A DNA stretch of 8,196 nt from an uncultured Clostridia bacterium (GCA_944391635.1 CALXUL010000029.1:1-8196); one strand, 5' to 3'. Numbered from the stretch's first letter, positions 1 through 6,545 are shown. Notes: generated from the letters alone by a model not told the origin. Program-made: numbers and translations.

Positions 1-23
1 TTTTTGCCGCATTTAATTGCTTT

Positions 24-52
24 ATTATAGCACATTCGCCTGCCGTTGTAAA
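24..52 (-). promoter_or_regulatory. Sigma-A type promoter facing out of the left edge
   Basis: On the minus strand a -35 box TTTACA (47-52) is separated by 17 bases from a perfect -10 box TATAAT (24-29). Box composition and spacing are the same as in the promoter at 6365-6393. It points left, so it should drive a gene outside the window. It begins only 35 bases after the stop of the 88-525 gene, and I see no intrinsic terminator between them. Confidence 0.75.
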
Positions 53-87
53 GTGCCGCACAAAAAAGATTTCCCCACGTGTTCTCT

Positions 88-525
88 CTACTCTTCTTTC
101 CAGAAACCGCCTTTATGAAAATTTTCATTTCCTAAAGGTTTGGCAGTCAAACGAAATATAACACACCCGTCAGGACAGACAACCGTTTTGCTGTATCTGC
201 CATCTCCGCCGAGATTCTCCAAATCCCCGCCGCTTCTTACCGCTTCCATCAACGGATAAAGCATTATCATCGTTTTACTGCAAATCCCGTACCCTTGAGA
301 ATTTACCGGACTGCCATAAGTGCAATAATATTTATCACCTATCTCCTCTCCGTTTCGGCAGTAATTCTCTGTAACCTCTCCTCTAAGAAAACCCGTAACT
401 TCTATCTCAAATTCATATTCCTCATCATACCATTTTTTGATTTTCTTCCCCCTCTTACCGCAAACACAAATCCCGCTGTTTGAAACGCTGGCAAACTCCG
501 AAAAAGGAAGTTGGATTTTTCGCAT
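88..525 (-). CDS. TIGR04076-like small cysteine-containing protein, start uncertain
   Basis: This reading frame encodes 145 residues. From about residue 33 onward it shows a pattern I associate with TIGR04076, a family of unknown function: Cys56, a Gly-Asp at 63-64, Cys82, a YPLMEAVRSGG stretch at 90-100 and a CPDG motif at 117-120 followed by a hydrophobic strand (VIFRL). There is no signal peptide or membrane segment. The family match is from memory of its pattern and is moderate. The first 30 or so residues look unlike the rest. The ATG at 523-525 has no clear Shine-Dalgarno and lies inside a palindrome arm, and there is no in-frame GTG, TTG or second ATG before the conserved part. A purine run (448-454) sits just upstream of an in-frame ATC codon at 439-441, so the true start could be non-canonical, or the original start may have been lost to sequence inserted upstream. 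Confidence 0.6.
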   Translation of the reverse strand: MRKIQLPFSEFASVSNSGICVCGKRGKKIKKWYDEEYEFEIEVTGFLRGEVTENYCRNGEEIGDKYYCTYGSPVNSQGYGICSKTMIMLYPLMEAVRSGGDLENLGGDGRYSKTVVCPDGCVIFRLTAKPLGNENFHKGGFWKEE

Positions 526-573
526 TTGGCTTTGTCGGCGTACGCGGGTACGTTAAAAGACAAATGCGGAAAA
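516..573. repeat. Nested palindrome overlapping the start of the 88-525 gene
   Basis: The outer arms cgcatttg (521-528) and caaatgcg (561-568) are exact reverse complements. In plus-strand RNA they extend through a G-U pair and four A-U pairs to 516-573. Nested inside is a second stem, cgtac (539-543) with gtacg (548-552), closing a four-base loop. The extension is better paired in plus-strand RNA than in minus-strand RNA, where it contains an A-C mismatch. Only 7 bases separate it from the next palindrome, so the two may form one repeat unit. Confidence 0.6.
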
Positions 574-580
574 AGCAAGC

Positions 581-615
581 AATGGAGCTGATTTTCAGGC
601 AAAATCAGCTCCATT
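581..615 (+). terminator. Perfect 15-bp hairpin, terminator-like in the plus direction
   Basis: The arms 581-595 and 601-615 are perfect 15-base reverse complements around a 5-base loop (caggc). Reading plus, the stem runs straight into TTTTTATTT (614-622), as in an intrinsic terminator. Reading minus, it is followed by TTGCTTGCTTTTT, a poorer tail that could still help end the minus-strand cluster finishing at 754. No plus-strand gene lies upstream to need it. It may therefore be a bidirectional terminator or the core of a dispersed palindromic repeat. Confidence 0.6.
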
Positions 616-630
616 TTTATTTAATAAACT

Positions 631-659
631 ATAACAATAATACTTTTCATTTTTTTCAA
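631..659 (-). promoter_or_regulatory. Weak candidate promoter for the 88-525 gene
   Basis: On the minus strand TTGAAA (654-659) lies 17 bases from TGTTAT (631-636), in an AT-rich stretch. The -35 is good but the -10 matches only four of six consensus bases. If real, transcription would start upstream of the 581-615 hairpin, putting both palindromes in the leader of the 88-525 gene. Confidence 0.25.
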
Positions 660-696
660 TACTTGCTTGCGGTAAAACGACTTTTCAGGCAGTCTG

Positions 697-722
697 AACA
701 AAGCGCATATGCGTGCTTTGTT
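697..722. repeat. Imperfect palindrome after the minus-strand cluster
   Basis: The arms aacaaagc (697-704) and gctttgtt (715-722) flank a 10-base loop. An alternative fold uses the self-complementary cgcatatgcg at 704-713. It begins 31 bases past the stop codon at 754-756, where an end-of-transcript structure would be expected. It lacks a good U-run in the minus direction, so it would be a weak terminator at best. No gene is seen in 526-753. Confidence 0.4.
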
Positions 723-753
723 ATATGCCGTAAAAATGCTGTCCTATAAGTAT

Positions 754-1416
754 TTATATCAGTTCTTTTCCATCCTTATCAAGAAGTGCATTTCTGTGTA
801 CCGAAAAGAATCCTATTTGCGTATCTGGACAATATTTATTTATTGCAGCCACCAGTGTCTCCGGTTTCAGATTCTGACTGTTCCCAGCAGCGATACATAC
901 TTTAAGCGCCATATCACCGTTTTGCGGGGCAATTTTCTCAACACTATATATCATTTCGCGTATATCTGTATCCTTCTCGCCGCTTTTGGTACGTTTGGGC
1001 ACAACTATCTGCGTATTTTTGAGGAAATCTTCACACGACAACTTATCTGCACCCGTACATTCCGCATCAATAATATATTCTGCCTTTTCTATGCTGTTAA
1101 AATCCGGTGTTTTACCGTCGCATTTTATCAGCTTAACTATTTTATACCCATCCGGCAGCGAATCGTTCAAAAGTGTTACAATCTGCTCTTGTGAAAATTC
1201 GCTGTCAAATCCAACTCTCATAAGCTCCCCGTCTGCGGTCACGCCTACCGACAAAGGCAGCGCAACCGTCATAATCGGATGCGGGTTAAACCCCGATGAA
1301 AAAACAAAATCTATCCCTGCGCGTCTTACCGCACGATGGAACATTCTAACAAAATCAAGATGACTTATATATTTTACCCGTTCGCCGCGGCTATATTTAA
1401 TAACATAATTACTCAT
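754..1416 (-). CDS. Radical SAM-linked protein, DUF2344/TIGR03936
   Basis: This is a soluble 220-residue protein recognised as the DUF2344/TIGR03936 family. These proteins are encoded beside, or fused to, TIGR03960-type radical SAM proteins, and their biochemical role is not established. Diagnostic features are the N-terminal VIKYSRGERVKYISHLDFVR stretch (residues 5-24), the SGFNPHP motif (41-47) and the ALPLSVGV segment (52-59). I chose the ATG at 1414-1416 because GGGGG sits six bases upstream of it and family members begin close to this point. A TTG-initiated extension to 1434 lacks such a site. It overlaps the 3' end of the radical SAM gene by 8 bases, so translational coupling is likely. 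It is the last gene of the minus-strand cluster. I infer that it works with the adjacent radical SAM enzyme, as a partner or substrate-binding protein. Confidence 0.9.
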   Translation of the reverse strand: MSNYVIKYSRGERVKYISHLDFVRMFHRAVRRAGIDFVFSSGFNPHPIMTVALPLSVGVTADGELMRVGFDSEFSQEQIVTLLNDSLPDGYKIVKLIKCDGKTPDFNSIEKAEYIIDAECTGADKLSCEDFLKNTQIVVPKRTKSGEKDTDIREMIYSVEKIAPQNGDMALKVCIAAGNSQNLKPETLVAAINKYCPDTQIGFFSVHRNALLDKDGKELI

Positions 1417-3250
1417 AACACACCCCCGCACCAAAGCTTGCCACGCCGCAGCCTGCGCATTTTTCGCGGCAGTTAGGTGTAGTTTCAGCCCTGTACGCTT
1501 TTTCGCGCTCTTTTTTGAAAAAGTTCTTCGTTACCCCAACGCTTATATGCTCCCACGGCAAAACCTCGTCAATATCCCTTTCGCGCAAATACCAATCGGG
1601 GTCTATACCGCAATTTTTAAAAGCCTGCATCCATTTTTCAAAATCAAAATGCTCGCCCCAGCCGTCAAACTTGCAGCCAAGCCTTACCGCCTCAATAATC
1701 ACATCGCAAAGTCTGCGGTCACCGCGCGCAAATACTCCCTCAAGATAACTTGTTTTATTATCATGCCAACTATATCTTATACGCCGCGAACGGATTGAGT
1801 TTTGAAGAATTTTCTGCTTTTCTATAAGCTGGGTACGGGTATTTTGTTTTTCCCATTGAAACGCCGTAAATGGTTTTGGCACAAAACTTGACGTGCTGAC
1901 AGTAATATTTATATTTTTTGCACGTTCCTCTTTGTCTATGGCAAAATACTCGCCCAAAACACGTTCTGCCAAAGCCGCAATCCCCTCCACGTCCTCCTCG
2001 GTTTCGGTAGGAAGCCCTATCATAAAATACAACTTTACATTTGTCCAGCCGCCGCGAAACAGCATACCTGCCGATTTCATGATATTCTCTTCGGTGATAT
2101 TTTTATTGATAACGTCCCTAAGCCGCTGTGTTCCTGCCTCTGGTGCAAAGGTTATGCCGGTCTTGCGCACTTTCTGAACCTTATTCATCAGCTCAAGCGA
2201 AAAATTATCAATCCTTAAAGACGGCAGTGATAGCCCGATTTTCTTTTCCTCCGTCATCTTAAGCAAGCAATCGGTAAGACCTCTTAATTCCCGATAATCG
2301 CTGGTGCTTAAGGATGAAAGTGAAATTTCGTCATATCCGCTTGAAGAAAGCAGCTTATCCGCAAGTTCTGTAAGAGTTTTCGCGCTCCTCTCACGTACAG
2401 GACGGTACACATACCCAGCCTGGCAGAACCGGCAGCCGCGTATACAACCCCGGAATATTTCAAGCATAACCCTGTCATGCACTACTTCTCCGAACGGAAC
2501 AATAATTTTATCCGGTGCAGGTGTCTTATCAAAGTCAGACATTATACGTTTTTTAATTACAGATTTTGCGTTTTCATTATTCGGCGTTATGCTTTTAACG
2601 GTATTATCCTCATTATATATTACATCATAAAAAGACGGCACATACACCCCGTCTATTTTAGCGACCCTCTCCAGAAACTCGCGTTTATCTTTCTTGCCGC
2701 TCCTTTTCCACTCCAGGTATACATCAGTGGTTTCATGTATTGACTCCTCGCCCTCACCGAGCATAAAAAAGTCAAATATATCCGCAATCGGCTCGGCATT
2801 ATACGCACAAGGTCCACCGCCACAGATTATTGGGTATTCAGGACCTCTGTCCTTTGCAAGAGGGGGAATACCTGCCAGATTAAGCATATTTACGATATTG
2901 GAATAACAAAGTTCATACTGCAGCGTTATTCCCAAAATATCAAAATGCGTCACCGCATCCCCCGACTCAAGCGCAAACAATTTAAGCCCATATTCCTCCA
3001 TTTGCTCCTGCATGTCGCTCCATGGCGCAAAAACTCGTTCGCACCAAGTATCTGCTCGTTCATTTAGCGTATGATACAATATCTTTATTCCCAAATGCGA
3101 CATCGCAATCTCATATGTATCAGGAAATACAAACCCATAACGTATCTCCACCGAATCGGGATCCTTTATTACAGAATTAAGCTCTCCGCCCGTGTAGCGT
3201 GTGGGCTTTTGTACCTTTGCAAGAATTTTATCTTTTAATGTAAAAGACAT
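1409..3250 (-). CDS. Radical SAM protein with B12-binding-like N-terminus, TIGR03960 type
   Basis: This 613-residue protein is intact. Residues 40-170 look like the cobalamin-binding-like Rossmann region found in B12-type radical SAM proteins, including an IICGGGPCAYNAEP stretch (141-154) and FFMLGEGEE (161-169). I see no clear DxHxxG cobalamin-ligand motif. The radical SAM core follows, with the [4Fe-4S] ligands Cys269, Cys273 and Cys276 in CIRGCRFC. Further conserved stretches are FAPEAGTQRLRD (368-379) and MIGLPTETEEDV (410-421). The C-terminus has Cys594, Cys598, Cys601 and Cys611, which could bind an extra metal or cluster. Radical SAM chemistry (cleavage of S-adenosylmethionine to a 5'-deoxyadenosyl radical) is inferred from the motif, and the substrate of the TIGR03960 family is not known. 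The ATG at 3248-3250 follows an AGGGA about 10 bases upstream. A 64-base gap with a hairpin separates it from ytfJ. Confidence 0.92.
   Translation of the reverse strand: MSFTLKDKILAKVQKPTRYTGGELNSVIKDPDSVEIRYGFVFPDTYEIAMSHLGIKILYHTLNERADTWCERVFAPWSDMQEQMEEYGLKLFALESGDAVTHFDILGITLQYELCYSNIVNMLNLAGIPPLAKDRGPEYPIICGGGPCAYNAEPIADIFDFFMLGEGEESIHETTDVYLEWKRSGKKDKREFLERVAKIDGVYVPSFYDVIYNEDNTVKSITPNNENAKSVIKKRIMSDFDKTPAPDKIIVPFGEVVHDRVMLEIFRGCIRGCRFCQAGYVYRPVRERSAKTLTELADKLLSSSGYDEISLSSLSTSDYRELRGLTDCLLKMTEEKKIGLSLPSLRIDNFSLELMNKVQKVRKTGITFAPEAGTQRLRDVINKNITEENIMKSAGMLFRGGWTNVKLYFMIGLPTETEEDVEGIAALAERVLGEYFAIDKEERAKNINITVSTSSFVPKPFTAFQWEKQNTRTQLIEKQKILQNSIRSRRIRYSWHDNKTSYLEGVFARGDRRLCDVIIEAVRLGCKFDGWGEHFDFEKWMQAFKNCGIDPDWYLRERDIDEVLPWEHISVGVTKNFFKKEREKAYRAETTPNCREKCAGCGVASFGAGVCYE
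1417..1427 (-). promoter_or_regulatory. Shine-Dalgarno that fixes the DUF2344 start
   Basis: On the minus strand GGGGG (1423-1427) lies six bases before the ATG at 1414-1416. It sits inside the final codons of the upstream radical SAM gene. It supports the 220-residue form over a longer TTG-initiated one. Confidence 0.6.
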
Positions 3251-3270
3251 TGGTATATTTTCCCTTTCTC

Positions 3271-3310
3271 AAACGCAGCAGGGCGCATAAACCCATACGC
3301 CCTGCCGTTT
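3271..3310 (-). terminator. Hairpin between ytfJ and the radical SAM gene
   Basis: The arms gcagggcg (3278-3285) and cgccctgc (3298-3305) are exact complements. Outer aaacg and cgttt add pairs after a two-base bulge. In minus-strand RNA the stem extends inward through a U-G pair to 11 pairs with a 6-base loop. In plus-strand RNA that position is a C-A mismatch. The fold therefore fits the direction of the gene cluster. Its minus-direction tail has only a few U residues, so it may be an attenuator, a weak terminator or an RNA-processing and stability element. No promoter was found in the same gap for the radical SAM gene. Confidence 0.5.
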
Positions 3311-3314
3311 GTTG

Positions 3315-3734
3315 TTATTCATCACAAGTTATTGTATCTTCTTTTTGTTTTTTATCCCCAAAAACTTTATTAAGCTTGTCCACCAGCTCCGGCACAAGGT
3401 CGATAATCTTATCAACCGGGGACGAGCTGCCGTCAATCGGCAAAAGCCGTACGCTGCCGTTGCCCACAACCAGAAACGCCACCGGCTTGATATTTGCGCC
3501 GCTGCCTGCGCCGCCTCCAAACATCGCCTCTTGCGCCGCCTCTGCCGGGCTGCCTTTTTTAGGCGAAAACTCTGTACCACCGGCTCCAAACCCGAATGAT
3601 ACCGTTGATATGGGGATTATCACCGTATTATCCGGCGTAGTAACCGGCGTTCCAACTATTGTGTTTACGTCCACCATCGCTTTTATATTACTCATCGCCG
3701 TATCCATCAAACCTTGAATGGGGTTATCTGCCAT
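3315..3734 (-). CDS. ytfJ: GerW family sporulation protein YtfJ
   Basis: The protein has 139 residues and is of GerW/YtfJ type. In Bacillus subtilis this family is tied to spore formation and germination, but its biochemical activity is unclear. Identifying features are the N-terminal helix PIQGLMDTAMSNIKAMVDVN (5-24), the IGTP-like VGTPV segment (27-31), a VIIPISTVSFGFGAGG strand (38-53), a glycine-rich FGGGAGSGANIKPVAFLVV motif (72-90) and RLLPI (96-100). There is no signal peptide. I place the start at the ATG at 3732-3734, because AAGGAAAG (3743-3750) lies eight bases upstream and residue 1 then begins the conserved helix; an in-frame ATG at 3753-3755 would add seven residues inside the DUF2953 gene. 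The start is one base after the DUF2953 stop, so the two are probably coupled. Its presence implies a spore-forming lineage. Confidence 0.93.
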   Translation of the reverse strand: MADNPIQGLMDTAMSNIKAMVDVNTIVGTPVTTPDNTVIIPISTVSFGFGAGGTEFSPKKGSPAEAAQEAMFGGGAGSGANIKPVAFLVVGNGSVRLLPIDGSSSPVDKIIDLVPELVDKLNKVFGDKKQKEDTITCDE

Positions 3735-3735
3735 A

Positions 3736-4341
3736 TTAGTCACTTTCCTTTCCATTTATTTTATTTCTTATCTTGTTACACAGTCTGAAAAGCTTTACTG
3801 CAATAACAATAATATGCACATTTTTAAGCCGGGCTATACACGAAGCCTCTATCTTTAACATCTCACTATTAAAATCAGGAACTATTTTTACATCCATATT
3901 TTCTATGCCTGCCCGGTTATCTATTATACCAAGCGCGCCCCAAACAGCTCCGTTTATCACTCCGCAGAGTATCCCCGTTGCCGCCGCATCGCCGGTAGAA
4001 TATTCTATGTCTATTCTCACATTTTCAAAAACCATACTCTTTCGCGAAATATAGTCTATAAGCCCCAATATTTCATCCGAAAATTCTGAATATATTTTGT
4101 GCACGGTCTTTATTTTATCTAAAACCCCCGTCTTATCAGTTTTTTCCGAATCCGTGGGCATAGTTTTTTTCTTACCGTCCACCTTTTTGGGAATCTTTAA
4201 TTTTACAAAACCTATCTTAACATCAAGCTTTGCGGCATTTTTGTGCCCATATGCAAAAAGCGCAAAAACGCGTACCGGTATCAGCAGTATAATTAACACC
4301 GCCGCAGTTATAACCGCAGCCGCTATTATCGCATACCACAC
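3736..4341 (-). CDS. DUF2953 membrane-anchored protein (YtfI-like)
   Basis: As called here the protein has 201 residues. One membrane helix (about residues 3-24) is followed by a soluble domain with the EYSTGDAAATG motif (113-123) and DFNSE (156-160), which I recognise as typical of DUF2953. Genes of this family commonly precede ytfJ in Firmicutes, as here, and their function is unknown. A basic, Thr/Lys-rich linker (50-72) joins the helix to the domain. I chose the GTG at 4339-4341 over the in-frame TTG at 4354-4356. A strong GGAGGTG (4348-4354) sits six bases before the GTG, while the TTG would overlap that same Shine-Dalgarno. A membrane role in sporulation with YtfJ is inferred from context only. 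Confidence 0.85.
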   Translation of the reverse strand: MWYAIIAAAVITAAVLIILLIPVRVFALFAYGHKNAAKLDVKIGFVKLKIPKKVDGKKKTMPTDSEKTDKTGVLDKIKTVHKIYSEFSDEILGLIDYISRKSMVFENVRIDIEYSTGDAAATGILCGVINGAVWGALGIIDNRAGIENMDVKIVPDFNSEMLKIEASCIARLKNVHIIVIAVKLFRLCNKIRNKINGKESD

Positions 4342-4347
4342 CGGCAG

Positions 4348-4354
4348 CACCTCC
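4348..4354 (-). promoter_or_regulatory. Shine-Dalgarno that sets a GTG start for the DUF2953 gene
   Basis: GGAGGTG on the minus strand lies six bases before the GTG at 4339-4341 and five bases after the scpB stop codon. It overlaps the alternative in-frame TTG, which makes that TTG an unlikely start. Confidence 0.7.
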
Positions 4355-4359
4355 AAAAC

Positions 4360-4917
4360 TTAAATATCCTCTATCTCCATTTGTTCGTATTCCGTACCCA
4401 GTTTAGAAAAATCTATTGCCGGCAGCTCATCCGGCGTTTTCAGTCCGAAACAGCGCAGAAAAGTCTGCGTAGTCTTAAAAAGTATCGGACGCCCCGGCGC
4501 ATCAAGTCTGCCGCATTCCTCTACCAATCCGCGCTCTACAAGCCTGTTCACCGCACCGTCAGAATTAACTCCGCGTATAAACTCAACCTGACCTTTTGTC
4601 ACCGGCTGTTTATATGCAATTATAGCAAGCGCTTCCATTGCCGCGTTTGAAAGTGCGCTCCTTCTCTGCTCGCCCAGAATGTCCTGTATGTATGCGTAAT
4701 ATTCCGGTCTTGAACATAGCTGATATCCCTCATCTATTTCAATCAGCTTCAATCCGCGCATTTTTGTATCATATTCATCTTTTAGTTTCTCTGCCGCCTC
4801 AGATATTTCGTCAATACTCGCCTCAAGAACTGCCGCAAGCTTGGAGGCTTTAACCGGTTCTCCGGCAGCAAACAATATGCCCTCTATGGCATACTCTATA
4901 TTAACCCCGTCTGTCAC
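4360..4917 (-). CDS. scpB: Segregation and condensation protein ScpB
   Basis: This 185-residue protein matches ScpB, a winged-helix dimer that binds the ScpA kleisin and completes the SMC-ScpAB condensin complex on the nucleoid. The N-terminal winged helix spans roughly residues 6-85, beginning with the NIEYAIEGILFAAGEPV stretch. The second spans about 90-165, with MEALAIIAYKQPVTKGQVE (94-112), APGRPILFKTT (140-150) and FLRCFGLKTPDELP (153-166), all typical of the family. Length is normal for ScpB. The start codon is GTG (4915-4917), with AAAGGAA (4928-4934) about ten bases upstream overlapping the end of scpA. The 16-base gap to scpA fits co-expression of two subunits of one complex. Confidence 0.96.
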   Translation of the reverse strand: MTDGVNIEYAIEGILFAAGEPVKASKLAAVLEASIDEISEAAEKLKDEYDTKMRGLKLIEIDEGYQLCSRPEYYAYIQDILGEQRRSALSNAAMEALAIIAYKQPVTKGQVEFIRGVNSDGAVNRLVERGLVEECGRLDAPGRPILFKTTQTFLRCFGLKTPDELPAIDFSKLGTEYEQMEIEDI

Positions 4918-4933
4918 TTTTGTTATGTTCCTT

Positions 4934-5662
4934 TCACCGTGAAATCTTCTTTGCCGTTATTATAAAATCTTTTGCATCATTATCATATTCCGCTTTTATT
5001 TTATCAAGCTTTATCATTTCAAGCACTGCCAAAAATGTTGCAATCATCTCCGGTTTTGAATCCTGGGCAGGAAACAGAGCCAAAAATTCAAGTCTCTGCC
5101 GATTATCAAGCATACGGCAGACTTTTTCAACCATATCATCTATCGAAACCTTCTCCCTGCCAACTATACCAAAAAAGGCTTTCTTTTCGGGCTTTTTACG
5201 CCTTTCTCGTCTTGCAATCACCGCCGCAAACGCCTCTAACAGCTCGTCCACCTCATGATGGCGGTTATATTCCGGCAGCGGGAACTCTATCTTTTCCTCC
5301 GGCTTAAAAAACATATACCTTGAAGAGAACTCATTGCGTCTTAGATTCTGTGACGCTTCCTTAAATAGCTTATACTCGGCAAGCCGGCGAGCCAAATCTT
5401 CTCTCGGATCTTCCTCGTCATCTTCCTCAGGTTTAGGCAGCAGCATTTTTGATTTTATATATAAAAGCTGTGCTGCCATCACTAAAAACTCACTGGTATC
5501 CTCCAGTGCGGAATCCTCTATTCCTTCTATCGCCTCAAGATACTGCTGAGTAATCTCTACTATCGGAATATCCCATATGCTGACCTTGTTTTTTGTTATA
5601 AGATGCAAAAGCAAATCCAAGGGCCCGTTAAAGCTTTCAAGCTTATATTGCATTTTTTCCAT
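4934..5662 (-). CDS. scpA: Segregation and condensation protein ScpA (kleisin)
   Basis: The protein has 242 residues and matches ScpA, the kleisin that bridges the two heads of an SMC dimer and recruits ScpB. It acts in origin segregation and chromosome compaction. The signature FNGPLDLLLHLI is at residues 11-22. EFLVMAAQLLYIKSKMLLP (58-76) completes the N-terminal SMC-binding helical part. A very acidic linker (77-89, EEDDEEDPRED) follows. The C-terminal winged helix (about 165-242), which would bind the SMC head, ends with MIATFLAVLEMIKLDKIKA (206-224). The ATG at 5660-5662 has AGGAAAG seven bases upstream. An in-frame ATG three codons later would also be acceptable. It lies 22 bases after the M50 protease stop and directly before scpB, the common Firmicutes order. 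Confidence 0.96.
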   Translation of the reverse strand: MEKMQYKLESFNGPLDLLLHLITKNKVSIWDIPIVEITQQYLEAIEGIEDSALEDTSEFLVMAAQLLYIKSKMLLPKPEEDDEEDPREDLARRLAEYKLFKEASQNLRRNEFSSRYMFFKPEEKIEFPLPEYNRHHEVDELLEAFAAVIARRERRKKPEKKAFFGIVGREKVSIDDMVEKVCRMLDNRQRLEFLALFPAQDSKPEMIATFLAVLEMIKLDKIKAEYDNDAKDFIITAKKISR

Positions 5663-5684
5663 TTTCTGACTTTCCTATACTCTT

Positions 5685-6335
5685 TTAAATAAATATATTC
5701 AGCATCGACATTATTACTTTATTCATCAAATTCATAAAGAAAGATACACCTGTGCCTATAACTATATTAAACGCCCCGATAAGCGACAGTATCATTATCG
5801 CAAAAATCACATACTGCTCATAACGCAAAATTTTATAATATATGCGTCCCGGCAAAAATATGCCCGCAACCTTAAACCCGTCAAGAGGCGGTATCGGAAT
5901 AAGGTTAAATACCATAAAACAAAGATTCCGCACTACAAAAAAATACATTATTGTATACACCACGCTTATAAACGTTCTGCCGGCTCCGAGCCTCGAAAAG
6001 AGCAGTATCAGCATATACCCTATAAACATACCCAAAAATGCAAGTATAAAATTTGCCAGAGGTCCGGCAAATGCCACAAGTGCCATTCCTTTGGTGCGGT
6101 CTTTATAATAATTAGGGTTTATCTGGACAGGTTTTGCCCAGCCGAACCCGGTTAGTATCATTAAAATAGTACCTATCAAATCAAGGTGCGCAATTGGGTT
6201 TAACGTAAGTCGTCCCTGATAGCGCGGCGTCGGGTCGCCGAGCTTCGAGGATACCCAGCCGTGTGCAAACTCATGGAATGTCAGCGCTACCAGGGTGGTA
6301 GGCACTCCTATTAAAATATCCTGAAGATTAAACAT
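5685..6335 (-). CDS. Site-2 protease family (M50) membrane metalloprotease
   Basis: This 216-residue polytopic membrane protein shows the zinc site of M50 intramembrane proteases. His21-Glu22-Phe23-Ala24-His25 forms HExxH in the first membrane segment, and Asp152 in the NLIPIPPLDG stretch supplies the third ligand. A conserved NPIAHLD-IGTI block (46-57) and a GWAKPV-NP block (65-74) also fit. Length fits the short, PDZ-less subgroup (YwhC-like), whose substrates are mostly unknown. It is distinct from SpoIVFB and RseP, which have extra domains. It is the first gene of the cluster. GGAGGA (6341-6346) lies five bases before the ATG, and a strong promoter begins about 30 bases upstream. M50 genes of this kind often sit just upstream of scpA in Clostridia, although no functional link to ScpAB is established. 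Confidence 0.93.
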   Translation of the reverse strand: MFNLQDILIGVPTTLVALTFHEFAHGWVSSKLGDPTPRYQGRLTLNPIAHLDLIGTILMILTGFGWAKPVQINPNYYKDRTKGMALVAFAGPLANFILAFLGMFIGYMLILLFSRLGAGRTFISVVYTIMYFFVVRNLCFMVFNLIPIPPLDGFKVAGIFLPGRIYYKILRYEQYVIFAIMILSLIGAFNIVIGTGVSFFMNLMNKVIMSMLNIFI

Positions 6336-6364
6336 ATTTTTCCTCCGTGTATTTATTCTATTTT

Positions 6365-6393
6365 ATTATACATTTTTTTCACGCACTTGTAAA
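6365..6393 (-). promoter_or_regulatory. Promoter of the minus-strand cluster
   Basis: On the minus strand TTTACA (6388-6393) is followed after 17 bases by a perfect TATAAT (6365-6370). It sits about 30 bases before the M50 start, leaving a short leader with the GGAGGA site. It probably drives the M50 gene through at least ytfJ, since the gaps downstream are short and no other obvious promoter was found. Confidence 0.8.
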
Positions 6394-6419
6394 GCATTCT
6401 GGAAAATTATTTATTTAGC

Positions 6420-6448
6420 TTGAAAAACATATTTCTCTATGATATAAT
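6420..6448 (+). promoter_or_regulatory. Promoter of the two-gene membrane protein unit
   Basis: TTGAAA (6420-6425) and a perfect TATAAT (6443-6448) are separated by 17 bases. Transcription would start near 6455, giving a leader of about 90 bases before the ATG at 6546. The promoter is back to back with the one at 6365-6393, and their -35 boxes are only 26 bases apart, so a regulator bound between them could affect both units. No clear operator repeat was seen there. Confidence 0.75.
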
Positions 6449-6545
6449 TAGTTAATAATTTTAGAATATCATACATATTGAGCGCTGTAAATAATGATAT
6501 AAAACATCTCGATATGTTCTAATAATCATTGCAGGAGGGTTTGTT

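Noticed and set aside
402..614. Minus-strand 70-codon open frame starting in the 581-615 hairpin
   Set aside because: Its start codon is part of a palindrome arm, it has no Shine-Dalgarno, it overlaps the better-supported 88-525 frame, and its sequence appears to be read-through of the palindromic region.
709..1194. Plus-strand 161-codon open frame
   Set aside because: It lies antisense to the well-recognised DUF2344 gene. Its composition is that of a shadow frame, with no start signal.
3735..3755. Seven-residue N-terminal extension of YtfJ overlapping the DUF2953 gene
   Set aside because: The ATG at 3732-3734 has an AAGGAAAG site eight bases upstream and starts the conserved helix. The upstream ATG lacks support.
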